Assembly: GCF_013283785.1 (NCBI RefSeq)
Contig: NZ_JABCPZ010000075.1
Span: 1 to 43,372 of the forward strand
Source of the DNA: Nonomuraea antri
Lineage (GTDB): Bacteria > Actinomycetota > Actinomycetes > Streptosporangiales > Streptosporangiaceae
DNA length: 43,372 bases
Direction: 5' to 3'
The position numbers were made by a program, and so were the translations under genes. Below are positions 1 through 8,428 of this stretch, piece after piece; the first letter of the stretch is position 1; every line of letters starts with the position of its first letter. Below the pieces are notes generated by a model, which saw only the letters and a program-made list of their open reading frames with translations, was not told where the DNA came from and did not search any database.

Positions 1-48
1 GAGCCCAGCCGTCCTGAGCCCAGCCGTCCTGAGCCCGGCAGGCCGTCC
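1..48 (+). repeat. 15-bp tandem repeat encoding E-P-S-R-P pentapeptides
   Basis: Two identical 15-bp units (GAGCCCAGCCGTCCT) at 1-15 and 16-30 are followed by a diverged third (E-P-G-R-P). They lie in the linker of the PspC-like protein. The array may continue to the left of the window. Confidence 0.8.
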
Positions 49-804
49 CCGCGCCAGAGCCCGTACGGCGAGCCGTTCGCCCCGAACGGCCCCTACCGCC
101 CGCTCGACCCGGCGCGCCGGCCCGGCGGCTACTCGCCCTACGACCCGGCCCTGTACGGCGGCCCGCCGCCGCAGCGGAAGAAGGAACCCCGCCCCCGGTC
201 GTACATCGGCCCCATCACCATCTTGCTGGCAATCATCATTGGAGGGATCGTCGTGGCGGTCCAAGCCAGATCGGCCGCCGGAGTGAGCCCGACCCTGGTG
301 GGCGGCGCCGTGCTGGTCACCATCGGAGCCGGCCTGCTGCTCGCCGCCTGGTGGGGCAGGGGCGCCGGGCTGGTCGCCGCGGGCACCACGGTCGCGCTGC
401 TGATCGGTGTCGGGCTGATGTTCGGCGGCCTGCCACGCAACTACGGCGAGTTCGACTGGCAGCCGACCAGCGTGGCCGAGGCGAGCAGGCTCTACGACGC
501 GGGCGTGGGCGAGGGCCGGCTGGACCTGTCGGAGCTGAAGCTGAGCCCGGGCACGCGGGTCACGTTCAACGCGGCGATCTCGATCGGCGAGCTGACGGTG
601 ATCGTCCCCGCGGACGTCAAGGTCGAGGTGCACGCCACCAACAAGATCGGCGACATCAAGATCGGCCAGTCGATCCAGAGCGGCGTCGGCATCGAGCACG
701 ACAAGATCCTGGAACCGGAGACCAGGCCGAAGACGGCCGTCTCCACGATCGTGCTGAACCTGAAGGGCGGCCTGGGCGACATGGAGGTGCGGCGTGCCGC
801 GTGA
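1..804 (+). CDS. PspC/LiaF-like membrane protein, 3' part (5' end outside window)
   Basis: The reading frame is open from the first base, so the N-terminus lies outside the window; an internal ATG near 223 would cut the first membrane segment and is unlikely to be the start. The visible part begins with a Pro/Arg/Tyr-rich linker containing pentapeptide repeats, then three hydrophobic segments (about codons 67-90, 95-120 and 122-142). A roughly 120-residue beta-rich tail follows (GELTVIVPADVKVEV and GGLGDMEV). This layout matches actinobacterial PspC-domain proteins with a LiaF/DUF2154-type C-terminal domain, which sit in the cytoplasmic membrane and are linked to envelope-stress signalling. 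The PspC domain itself would be upstream and is not seen, so the family call rests on the tail. The next gene starts inside its last codons. Confidence 0.6.
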   Translation, partial: EPSRPEPSRPEPGRPSPRQSPYGEPFAPNGPYRPLDPARRPGGYSPYDPALYGGPPPQRKKEPRPRSYIGPITILLAIIIGGIVVAVQARSAAGVSPTLVGGAVLVTIGAGLLLAAWWGRGAGLVAAGTTVALLIGVGLMFGGLPRNYGEFDWQPTSVAEASRLYDAGVGEGRLDLSELKLSPGTRVTFNAAISIGELTVIVPADVKVEVHATNKIGDIKIGQSIQSGVGIEHDKILEPETRPKTAVSTIVLNLKGGLGDMEVRRAA

Positions 805-997
805 GGTGGAGCGGCCGCGCCGCCTGCACAGGACGGACTGGATGGCCCTGCTCAGCGGGGTCCTGTTCGTGGTGCTCGGCATCCTGATCCTGACTCGGTC
901 GATCACCGATGCGCTGGTGTTGATCCCGGTCACGGTGGTGGGGCTGGGGTTCGCGGGACTGGTTTCGATCTTTGCTCGGATGATCCGGCGTAAGTGA
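794..997 (+). CDS. Small two-pass membrane protein
   Basis: A 67-residue protein starting with GTG 11 nt before the end of the upstream gene, so translation is probably coupled. A basic N-terminus (about 14 residues, rich in Arg) is followed by two hydrophobic segments (about residues 18-34 and 40-60) and a short Arg/Lys tail, as expected for a small cytoplasmic-membrane protein. No catalytic motif is visible. Its coupling to the PspC/LiaF-like gene suggests a role in the same envelope-stress module, but that is inference from position only. Confidence 0.6.
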   Translation: MPREVERPRRLHRTDWMALLSGVLFVVLGILILTRSITDALVLIPVTVVGLGFAGLVSIFARMIRRK

Positions 998-1000
998 CCC

Positions 1001-1028
1001 TTGACCGGGAAAAACCCCGGCGTAGGTT
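1001..1028 (+). promoter_or_regulatory. Possible sigma70-type promoter for the cox operon
   Basis: TTGACC at 1001-1006 and TAGGTT at 1023-1028 are 16 bp apart and lie about 40 bp before the coxS start. A similar CGTAGG-type -10 precedes coxG. A weak CCGGG-AAAAA-CCCGG hairpin (1005-1020) overlaps it. This is motif matching only. Confidence 0.35.
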
Positions 1029-1068
1029 GGCGTGTGTCCGCCTTTCCCCTGCTCCTGAGGGAGGACGT

Positions 1069-1551
1069 ATGCCCCGAATCACCGTCACTGTCGACGGGGT
1101 CAAGTACGAGGAGGACGTCGAGCCGCGGCTCCTGCTCGTTCACCTGCTACGAGAACGGCTGGGCAAGACCGGCACCCCGGTCGGCTGCGACACCAGCAAC
1201 TGCGGCGCCTGCACGATCATGATGGACGGCAAGAGCGTCAAGAGCTGCTCGGTGCTCGCCGTCCAGGCCGACGGCTGCGACGTCGTCACCATCGAGGGTC
1301 TGGGCGTGAACGGGTCGATGCACCCGATGCAGCAGGCCTTCCACGAGGAACACGCGCTGCAGTGCGGCTACTGCACGCCCGGCATGGTCATGGCCGCGAT
1401 CGACCTGCTGAGAGACAACCCGGAGCCGTCGGAAGAGGCGATCAGGGAGGGCCTGGAAGGCAATCTGTGCCGGTGCACCGGCTACTGCAACATCGTGCGC
1501 GCGGTACGGCGCGGCGCGCAGGAGATGGGCCAGGCGGTGAAGACGCCATGA
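1069..1551 (+). CDS. coxS: Molybdenum hydroxylase small subunit, 2Fe-2S (CoxS-like)
   Basis: A 160-residue iron-sulfur subunit of the xanthine oxidase/CO dehydrogenase family, which passes electrons from the Mo site to FAD. The plant-ferredoxin-type cluster ligands are Cys40, Cys45, Cys48 and Cys60. The second cluster uses Cys99, Cys102, Cys134 and Cys136, in the QCGYCTPGM and LCRCTGYC motifs. Length and layout are normal for the family. The ATG at 1069 is chosen because GAGGGAGG (1057-1064) sits just upstream and the protein then starts directly at the ferredoxin fold; an upstream in-frame start at 994 would add 25 unrelated residues. It overlaps coxL by ATGA, so S-L-M is one operon. Confidence 0.9.
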   Translation: MPRITVTVDGVKYEEDVEPRLLLVHLLRERLGKTGTPVGCDTSNCGACTIMMDGKSVKSCSVLAVQADGCDVVTIEGLGVNGSMHPMQQAFHEEHALQCGYCTPGMVMAAIDLLRDNPEPSEEAIREGLEGNLCRCTGYCNIVRAVRRGAQEMGQAVKTP

Positions 1552-3905
1552 CCGAGACCGAGGTGGGCAAGGCCAGGAAACGCAAAGAGGACGCGAGACT
1601 GCTGACGGGGCGCACGCAGTGGACGGACAACCTCTCGCGTCCCGGCGTGCTGCACGTGATGTTCAAGCGCAGCCCGATGGCGCACGCCAGGATCACCCGG
1701 GTGGACGTCTCGGCGGCCCGCGGCCTGCCCGGCGTGGTGGCGGCGTTCAGCGGCCACGACTTCGAGGCGGCCGAGACCACGTTGCCGTGCGCGTGGCCGG
1801 TGGTGGAGGACATCGTCATCCCCGATCACCCGGCGATGGCCAAGGACGAGGTGCGCTACGTCGGCGAGGCGGTGGCCTGCGTGGTCGCCACGGACCGCTA
1901 CCTGGCCGCCGACGCGCTCGACGCCATCGACGTCGACTACGAGCCGCTGCCGGCGGTCATGGACATGAACGAGGCGCTCACGCCGGGCAGCCCGAAGGTG
2001 CACGAGTCGGGCAATCAGGCGTACACGATGAAGAACGCGTTCGGCGACATCGAGGCGGCCTTCAGAGACGCCCCGGTCGTCATCGACCGGACCTTCATCC
2101 AGCAGCGGCTCATCCCGAGCGCGATGGAGCCGCGGGCGATCCTGTGCGACACCGACGGCGACGCGTTCACGCTCTGGTCGTCCACGCAGATCCCGCACGT
2201 GCTGCGGGTCATGCTGGCGGTCACGACCGGCATCCCGGAGCACAAGCTGCGCGTGGTCGCGCCCGACGTGGGCGGCGGCTTCGGCTCGAAGCTGCAGGTG
2301 ACCGCGGAGGAGGTGCTCTGCCTGCTGCTCACGCGGCGGCTGGGCCGTCCGGTGAAGTGGACCGAGTCGCGCTCGGAGGGCAACCACACCGTGCACCACG
2401 GGCGCGACCAGATCCAGCATGTGCGCATCGCCGCCAACGCCGACGGCCGGCTGCGCGGCCTGCAGGTGGAGCTGCTCGCCGACATGGGCGCCTACTTCCT
2501 GCTGCTCACGCCGGGCATCCCGCTGCTCGCCGGCAGCATGTGCAACGCGATCTACAAGATGGACGCCTACGAGTTCGCCTGCACCGGCGTGTTCACCACG
2601 AAGATGCCGACCGACGCCTACCGGGGCGCCGGCCGTCCCGAGGCGACGTACCTGATCGAGCGGATCATGGACGAGCTCGCCGCCGAGCTGCGTCTCGACC
2701 CGCTGGAGGTGCGCAGGCGCAACTGGATCAAGCACGAGGAGTTCCCGTTCACCACGATCTCCGGTCTCACCTACGACTCGGGCAACTACGAGGCGGCCAC
2801 CGACCGGGCGATGGCGTTGTTCGGCTACGACAAGCTGCGGGCCGAACAGGCCGACCGGCGTGACCGGGGCGACCCGGTGCAGCTCGGCATCGGCGTCAGC
2901 ACGTACACGGAGATGTGCGGGCTGGCCCCGTCCAGGCTGCTGGGCGGCGCCAGGTTCGGGGCGGGCGGCTGGGAGCACGGCTCGGTGCGGGTGCTGCCGA
3001 CGGGCAAGATCGAGGTCATCACCGGCTCGACGCCGCACGGGCAGGGGCACGTGACCGCGTGGAGCCAGATCGTGGCCGACGCGCTCGGCGTGCCGTTCGA
3101 GGACATCACCGTGCTGTACGGCGACACCGCGATCTCGTACAAGGGCATGGACACCTACGGCTCGCGCTCGCTGGTCATCGGCGGCGTGGCGGTGCTCAAG
3201 GCGTGCGAGAAGGTCCGGGAGAAGGCCCGCAAGCTGGCCGCGCACCTGCTCGAATGCTCGCCCGACGACCTGGAGTTCGCGGGCGGCGCGTTCAAGGTGC
3301 GGGGCACCGACTCCCAGAAGACCATCCAGGAGCTGGCGTTCGCCGCGTTCACCGCGCACGACCTGCCCGACGGCGTGGAGCCGAGGCTCGACTCCGAGGC
3401 CACCTTCGACCCGGAGAACTACTCCTTCCCGCACGGCACCCACCTGTGCGCGGTGGAGGTGGACACCGAGACGGGCCAGGTGAAGATCCGCTCGTACGTG
3501 GCCGTGGACGACATCGGCAAGGTGGTGAACCCGCTGATCGCCGAGGGTCAGGTGCACGGCGGCATCGCCCAGGGCGTCGCGCAGGCCCTGTTCGAGGAGG
3601 CCGTCTACGACGCCGAGGGCAACCTGCTGACCTCCACGATGGCCGACTACCTGCTGCCGTCGGCCGCCGATCTGCCCACGTTCGTCACCGACCGCACGGA
3701 GACGCCGGCCACGGGCAACCCGCTGGGCGCCAAGGGCGTGGGCGAGGCGGGCACGATCGCCTCGACGCCGGCCGTGGTCAACGCGGTCGTCGACGCGCTG
3801 CGCCCGCACGGGGTGCACGACGTCCAGATGCCGTGCACGCCGGAACGGGTCTGGCGGGCGCTGGCCGGAGCCCAGGCGGGAGCACAGGGAGTGATGCCGC
3901 GATGA
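1548..3905 (+). CDS. coxL: Molybdenum hydroxylase large subunit, form II CO dehydrogenase-like (CoxL)
   Basis: A 785-residue molybdopterin-binding catalytic subunit. VGGGFGSK (about residue 240) and GAKGVGEAG near the C-terminus, with the catalytic Glu at residue 733, are typical of the family. The active-site loop reads A357-YRGAGR. In this family AYxCSFR marks form I (true aerobic CO dehydrogenase with a Cu-binding Cys), whereas AYRGAGR marks form II, whose CO activity is disputed. The substrate is therefore uncertain; CO, an aldehyde or a purine-like compound are all possible. Start ATG overlaps the coxS stop by 4 nt and the end overlaps coxM by 4 nt. The S-L-M gene order also fits form II. 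Confidence 0.9.
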   Translation: MTETEVGKARKRKEDARLLTGRTQWTDNLSRPGVLHVMFKRSPMAHARITRVDVSAARGLPGVVAAFSGHDFEAAETTLPCAWPVVEDIVIPDHPAMAKDEVRYVGEAVACVVATDRYLAADALDAIDVDYEPLPAVMDMNEALTPGSPKVHESGNQAYTMKNAFGDIEAAFRDAPVVIDRTFIQQRLIPSAMEPRAILCDTDGDAFTLWSSTQIPHVLRVMLAVTTGIPEHKLRVVAPDVGGGFGSKLQVTAEEVLCLLLTRRLGRPVKWTESRSEGNHTVHHGRDQIQHVRIAANADGRLRGLQVELLADMGAYFLLLTPGIPLLAGSMCNAIYKMDAYEFACTGVFTTKMPTDAYRGAGRPEATYLIERIMDELAAELRLDPLEVRRRNWIKHEEFPFTTISGLTYDSGNYEAATDRAMALFGYDKLRAEQADRRDRGDPVQLGIGVSTYTEMCGLAPSRLLGGARFGAGGWEHGSVRVLPTGKIEVITGSTPHGQGHVTAWSQIVADALGVPFEDITVLYGDTAISYKGMDTYGSRSLVIGGVAVLKACEKVREKARKLAAHLLECSPDDLEFAGGAFKVRGTDSQKTIQELAFAAFTAHDLPDGVEPRLDSEATFDPENYSFPHGTHLCAVEVDTETGQVKIRSYVAVDDIGKVVNPLIAEGQVHGGIAQGVAQALFEEAVYDAEGNLLTSTMADYLLPSAADLPTFVTDRTETPATGNPLGAKGVGEAGTIASTPAVVNAVVDALRPHGVHDVQMPCTPERVWRALAGAQAGAQGVMPR

Positions 3906-4756
3906 TCCCCGCGCAGTTCGACTACGTGCGGCCCGGCTCGATCGAGGAGGCCTGCCGGGCCCTGGCCGCGGACGAGGACGCCAAGGTCCTGGCCGGCGGC
4001 CAGTCGTTGCTGCCGCTGCTGCGGATGCGGCTGGCCTACCCGTCCACACTGGTGGACGTGGGCCGGCTGCCCGGGCTGATGGGCGTGCACGACCGGGGCG
4101 ACCATGTGTTCATCGGCGCGCTGGCCACGCACGACGAGGTCATGCGTTCCGGCGTGATCAACGCCGACTGCCCGCTGATCGCCAAGGCCGCCGCCGCCGT
4201 GGCCGACCCGGCGGTGCGGCACCGGGGCACGTTCGGCGGCTCGCTGGCCCACGCCGATCCTGCGAGCGACCTGCCGGCCGTGGTGCTGGCGCTGGACGGC
4301 GTGCTCGTGACCGCGTCGGAGCGGGGCGAACGGGAGATCCCGGCCGCCGAGTTCTTCGTCGACTACCTGGAGACCGCGTTGCGTCCCGGAGAGATCCTGG
4401 TCGGGGTGCGTGTCCCCAAGCTGGGCGCGGGCTGGGGCTACCACTATGAGAAGTTCCACCGCACGGCGCAGGCCTGGGCGATCGTCGGCGTGGCCGCGGC
4501 GGTCAGGCGTTCCAACGGCTCGATCCAGGAGGCCAGGATCGCCCTGACCAACATGGGTCCGGTGCCGTTGCGCGCCCGGGCGACGGAGTCCGCGCTGCAG
4601 GGCTTGGAGCTGGGCGACCAGGTGCGCCAGGCGTGCGCGGAGGCGGACGCCGACACCTCGCCGCCCGGCGATCTGCACGCTCAGCCCGACTACCGGCGGC
4701 ATCTGGCCAAGGTGCTGACCCACCGCGCGGTACGCGCCGCCGCGGGCACGCCCTGA
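3902..4756 (+). CDS. coxM: Molybdenum hydroxylase medium subunit, FAD-binding (CoxM)
   Basis: A 284-residue FAD subunit that takes electrons from the 2Fe-2S subunit and hands them to the respiratory chain or another acceptor. The FAD-binding PCMH motif A31-GGQS and the second flavin motif TFGGSLAHADPASD (about residues 110-123) are present, followed by the CO_deh_flav_C domain. Length is normal. The start overlaps the coxL stop by 4 nt, and a GC-rich hairpin follows the stop, suggesting that the S-L-M transcript ends here. No CoxD/E/F-type maturation genes lie next to it. Confidence 0.9.
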   Translation: MIPAQFDYVRPGSIEEACRALAADEDAKVLAGGQSLLPLLRMRLAYPSTLVDVGRLPGLMGVHDRGDHVFIGALATHDEVMRSGVINADCPLIAKAAAAVADPAVRHRGTFGGSLAHADPASDLPAVVLALDGVLVTASERGEREIPAAEFFVDYLETALRPGEILVGVRVPKLGAGWGYHYEKFHRTAQAWAIVGVAAAVRRSNGSIQEARIALTNMGPVPLRARATESALQGLELGDQVRQACAEADADTSPPGDLHAQPDYRRHLAKVLTHRAVRAAAGTP

Positions 4757-4768
4757 CCGTCCTTTCCC

Positions 4769-4793
4769 GGGGCGCCTCCGCCGGGGGCGCCCC
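4769..4793 (+). terminator. GC-rich hairpin after coxM
   Basis: GGGGCGCC (4769-4776) pairs with GGCGCCCC (4786-4793) around a 9-nt loop, 13 nt after the coxM stop. There is no U-run, which is common in actinomycete terminators. It may only attenuate transcription into coxG. Confidence 0.45.
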
Positions 4794-4833
4794 GCACGGG
4801 AGGAACGGGTTGCCGCTGAGCGGAACGGGCCTC

Positions 4834-4862
4834 TTCCAGGCGGCCCGGCCCCGACGTAGGGT
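4834..4862 (+). promoter_or_regulatory. Possible promoter for coxG
   Basis: TTCCAG (4834-4839) and TAGGGT (4857-4862) are 17 bp apart, about 30 bp before the coxG ATG. The -35 box is poor. Confidence 0.25.
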
Positions 4863-4890
4863 CGCAACCACTGGGAGAAGGAGCGGATCG

Positions 4891-5658
4891 ATGGCGATGC
4901 GGTTCGAGCACGAATTCACTGTTCCGGTTCCGATCGAGCAGGCCTGGGCGGTGCTGCTCGACGTCGAGCGGGTCGCGCCCTGCCTGCCCGGGGCGACGCT
5001 CGACATCTTCGAAGGCGACGAGTTCACCGGCAGGATGAAGGTCAAGGTCGGCCCGATCACCGTGACCTATCGCGGCTCCGCCCGGTTCGAGGACGTGGAC
5101 AAGGACCAGCACACCCTGACGATCCAGGCCTCGGGCAAGGAGGCGCGGGGCTCGGGCACGGCGGCGGCCACCGTCAAGGCCAGGCTGACCGGGGGCGACG
5201 GCTCGACCGGGGTGAGCGTCGAGACGTCGTTCAACGTGACGGGGCGTCCGGCGCAGTTCGGCCGGGGCGTGATGGCCGAGGTGGGCGCCAAGCTGATCGA
5301 CAGGTTCGCGGCGAACCTGGCCGAGCTGCTGTCCGAGCCGAGCCCGCCGGAGGTGACCGCGCCCGAGCCCGAGGTCGCGGAGTCCACGGCTGAGCCGGAG
5401 TCCACGGTCGAGGAGGCGCCGGACGGCGAGCCCGTGCGGGAGAGGGCCGTGCGGGAGGAGGAGCGGCACCTGAGCGCGGTGCCCGAGCCGGTGACCCGGC
5501 CTGGCGGCACCTCGCGCACCTCGCGCACGCCCGACGAGGAGGCGCTCGACCTGCTGGAGATCGCCGGCACGCCGCTGCTCAAGCGGCTGGTCCCGATCGC
5601 CGGGGCGGCGGTGGCGCTGGTGTTCGTGGTGTGGCTGATCCGGCGTCTCATGCGCTGA
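4891..5658 (+). CDS. coxG: CoxG-like SRPBCC protein with C-terminal membrane anchor
   Basis: A 255-residue protein. Residues 1-145 form an SRPBCC/CoxG domain (MRFEHEF, PVPIEQAWAVLLDVERVAPCLPGA). Residues about 148-215 are an acidic Glu/Pro-rich linker. Residues about 230-250 are a single hydrophobic helix ending in RRLMR. CoxG proteins are thought to help dock CO dehydrogenase on the membrane, and the tail anchor here fits cytoplasmic-face attachment. The start at 4891 has GAGAAGGAG upstream. It is separated from coxM by a hairpin and may have its own promoter. The SRPBCC fold binds varied hydrophobic ligands, so the docking role is inferred from family and neighbours. Confidence 0.8.
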   Translation: MAMRFEHEFTVPVPIEQAWAVLLDVERVAPCLPGATLDIFEGDEFTGRMKVKVGPITVTYRGSARFEDVDKDQHTLTIQASGKEARGSGTAAATVKARLTGGDGSTGVSVETSFNVTGRPAQFGRGVMAEVGAKLIDRFAANLAELLSEPSPPEVTAPEPEVAESTAEPESTVEEAPDGEPVRERAVREEERHLSAVPEPVTRPGGTSRTSRTPDEEALDLLEIAGTPLLKRLVPIAGAAVALVFVVWLIRRLMR

Positions 5659-5746
5659 CCGGATACATAGGTAAAAAGACTTCAAGTACCGACATATCCC
5701 CGTTACTGCGGGCAGCCCCATACCCAGGCGCTGACTGGGGGATGGA

Positions 5747-8428
5747 ATGCCTGACTGCACCGTGGTGGTCATCTCGTACAATGACGCGGCTCGGCTGCCG
5801 AGAGCCGTGCGCTCCGTGCTCGGCCAGTCGTTGCGCGACCTCGAAGTGATCATCGTCGACGACGCGAGCACGGACGACACGCCGCGCGTCGCCGCCGCGC
5901 TGACACGCCGTGATCCCCGGGTCCGCTACCTGCGCAGAGACGTCAACAGCGGCGGCTGCGGCGCGCCACGCAACGACGGCATCGACGCGGCCGCCGCCCC
6001 GTACCTGATGTTCCTCGACAGCGACGACGAACTGCCCAGGCACGCCTGCAAGAGCCTGCTCACCGAGATCGAGCGGACCGGCGCGGACTTCGTCTCCGGC
6101 CAGATCTCGCGGCTGTTCGAGTGGAACGGCCGGCTCAACCCGTACTACCCGTCGCTGTTCGCCAGGCGGCGGGTGGTGCACGGCATCCGCGAGGAGCCCG
6201 AGCTGTTCCTCGACTCCTTCAGCACGAACAAGCTGTACAACGTGGCCTGGCTGCGCGACAAGGTGCTGCGCTTCCCCGAGGACATCCTCTACGAGGACCA
6301 CGTCTTCGCCACCGAGCTGTACGCGCTGTCACGCCGGTTCGCGATCGTGCCCTGGACGGTCTACCACTGGCACCGGGCCCGCGGCAGCGACTCGATCTCG
6401 CTCAGCATCGACGAGATGGACAACGTCCGGCAGCGGGTGATCGCCGCCAGGCTCAGCGACGACATCCTGCGCGCCTACGGCGAGGAGGACCTGGTGCCCG
6501 CGCGGCAGCACCGGTTCCTGCGCCAGGACCTGCGGGTCTACCTCAACCCGCTGCCGGCCCGCGACCTGACGTGGATCAAGGAGTTCGCCGGGGTCGTGCG
6601 GTCGTACCTGGAGGAGATGCCGGCCGGGGTGCTCGACCGGCTGGACCCGCTGACCCGGGTGTGCTGCCATCTCATCCTCGCCGGCCGGGCCGAGGACCTG
6701 CGGGTGGCGGCCGGCTCGCTGACCGGGCCGCGCGCCGCGCCCCGGGCCGCCGTGCAGTTCGACGGGCGGACGTACTGGGGCCCCACGGTCAGCCCCGGCC
6801 TGGACATCACCGCGCTGCGCCTGGCCGAGCTGCCCTTCACCGCCTCCAGGCTCAGGCACGAGGTGAGCGACCTGGCCGTCGACGGCGAACGGGTCAGGAT
6901 GACCGTGCGCACCTACGACCCGTTCGGCGCGCTGCCCACGGACTGGTCGGCGTTCCTGCGGCTCGGCGCGCGGAAGATCCCGATCAGCCCGAAGCCGACC
7001 GGCACGGGCGGATACGTCAGCGAGATCACCTTCACCCCGTCGGGCCGCTGCGACCCGAGCATCGGCTTCACCCGCGCCCACGACGGGCACACCACCACCG
7101 ACCGGCTCATCGTCGATCCCGCCATGGACGAGGTCGAGCTGAACGGCTGCCGCCTCAAGCCCGAGGGCTACGCCGCCTACCTGGCCGTACGCCCGCGCTC
7201 GCTGGCCCGCTCGGGCCTTCGGCTGCTCAGGCGCAAGGCGCTGAAGCGGCTCAGCACCCCGAAGAACAAGCTGCGCGTGTACAAGGCGCTGATCAAGGTG
7301 GTGCCGCGGCGTCCCGACCTGGCGCTGTTCGAGTCGGACGTGGGCAAGAGCTACGGCGGCAGCCCGCGCGCCATCTACGAGGAGCTGCGCCGCCGGGATC
7401 TGCCCATCGAGGTGGTCTGGTCGGTGGCCAGGAACCGGGCCAATTTCCCCGCCGACGCGCGCCTGGTCCGCCGGGGGAGCTGGAAGTACGTCTGGACGAT
7501 GGCCCGCGCCGGCATCTGGGTCGACAGCCACGGCTTCCCGCTCGACTACCCCAAGCCGCCGGGCACCCGCTACCTGCAGACCTGGCACGGCCAGGGCATC
7601 AAGTCGATCGGCTTCGACGCGCCCGACCTGCGCTCGGACTTCGACAAGCCGCGGGCCCAGTGGCGGGCGGCGGTGGCCCGCTGGGACGCGCTGGTCTCGC
7701 CGAGCGCCGAGTTCTCCCGCGTCTTCCTGCCGTCCAACGGCTACACCGGCACCGTCTACCGGTACGGGACACCGCGCTGCGACGCCCTGGTCAACGCCGA
7801 GCCGGTGGGCGACGTGCGGGAACGGCTGGAGATCCCGCCCGGGCGGAAGATCCTGCTGTACGCGCCCACCTACCGGGACCGGCACAAGCGCAGCGGCCGG
7901 TCGGTCCGGGCGGACCTGGAGCGGATGGCCGAGGAGCTGGCCGACGAGTGGGTGGTGATCCTGCGCACGCACCCGGTCGAGCGTTACAGCCCGCCCGAGC
8001 ACCTGCGGCACTTCGTCCGGCAGGCGTCGTCGTACCCGGAGATCAACGACCTGATGCTGGCCTCCGACGCGCTGCTCACCGACTACTCCTCGGTGATGTG
8101 CGACTACGCGCTCACCGGCAAGCCGATGGTGTTCTACATCGACGACTGGGACGAGTACCGGCTGTCGGAGCGCGGCGTCTACCACGACCTGCCGGCCATC
8201 GCGCCCGGCGCGTGCGTGTCCACCACGGACGAGCTGATCGCGACGCTGCGCGAGCTGCCCGAGACGCACGCCGCCTTCCAGGAGCGCTACGCGGCCTTCC
8301 GCGAGCTGTGGTGCGCCGACGAGCGCGGCGACGCCGCCGCCCGCGTCGTGGACGACTTCTTCTGCGGCCGCCGCCCCGCCGCCGCCGATCGGGAGCAGCC
8401 GCAGGTCGCCGAGGAGAGTGCCCGGTGA
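5747..8428 (+). CDS. GT2 glycosyltransferase fused to CDP-glycerol glycerophosphotransferase
   Basis: An 893-residue cytoplasmic or membrane-associated enzyme. Residues 1-220 are a GT2 (GT-A) domain with VVISYND, DDASTDDT and the metal-binding D91-SDD94. The middle resembles the accessory region of teichoic-acid GT2s. Residues about 510-880 are a TagF-like GT-B domain: TWHGQGIKSIG (about 609), YAPTYRD (about 703), LRTHP, and TDYSSVMCDYALTGKPMVFY (about 779). It likely adds both a sugar and glycerol-phosphate (or another polyol phosphate) to a growing wall polymer. GGGGGATGG precedes the ATG, and an A/T-richer 88-bp leader lies upstream. It overlaps the GT4 gene by GTGA and opens the polymer locus. 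Confidence 0.85.
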   Translation: MPDCTVVVISYNDAARLPRAVRSVLGQSLRDLEVIIVDDASTDDTPRVAAALTRRDPRVRYLRRDVNSGGCGAPRNDGIDAAAAPYLMFLDSDDELPRHACKSLLTEIERTGADFVSGQISRLFEWNGRLNPYYPSLFARRRVVHGIREEPELFLDSFSTNKLYNVAWLRDKVLRFPEDILYEDHVFATELYALSRRFAIVPWTVYHWHRARGSDSISLSIDEMDNVRQRVIAARLSDDILRAYGEEDLVPARQHRFLRQDLRVYLNPLPARDLTWIKEFAGVVRSYLEEMPAGVLDRLDPLTRVCCHLILAGRAEDLRVAAGSLTGPRAAPRAAVQFDGRTYWGPTVSPGLDITALRLAELPFTASRLRHEVSDLAVDGERVRMTVRTYDPFGALPTDWSAFLRLGARKIPISPKPTGTGGYVSEITFTPSGRCDPSIGFTRAHDGHTTTDRLIVDPAMDEVELNGCRLKPEGYAAYLAVRPRSLARSGLRLLRRKALKRLSTPKNKLRVYKALIKVVPRRPDLALFESDVGKSYGGSPRAIYEELRRRDLPIEVVWSVARNRANFPADARLVRRGSWKYVWTMARAGIWVDSHGFPLDYPKPPGTRYLQTWHGQGIKSIGFDAPDLRSDFDKPRAQWRAAVARWDALVSPSAEFSRVFLPSNGYTGTVYRYGTPRCDALVNAEPVGDVRERLEIPPGRKILLYAPTYRDRHKRSGRSVRADLERMAEELADEWVVILRTHPVERYSPPEHLRHFVRQASSYPEINDLMLASDALLTDYSSVMCDYALTGKPMVFYIDDWDEYRLSERGVYHDLPAIAPGACVSTTDELIATLRELPETHAAFQERYAAFRELWCADERGDAAARVVDDFFCGRRPAAADREQPQVAEESAR

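Noticed and set aside
1482..4049. 855-codon minus-strand frame opposite coxL
   Set aside because: Antisense to a clear catalytic subunit, Arg/His/Val-rich with no motif.
1069..4756. Xanthine dehydrogenase as the primary call
   Set aside because: Three separate subunits in S-L-M order and a CoxG-like gene fit the Cox family better, although the substrate remains open.
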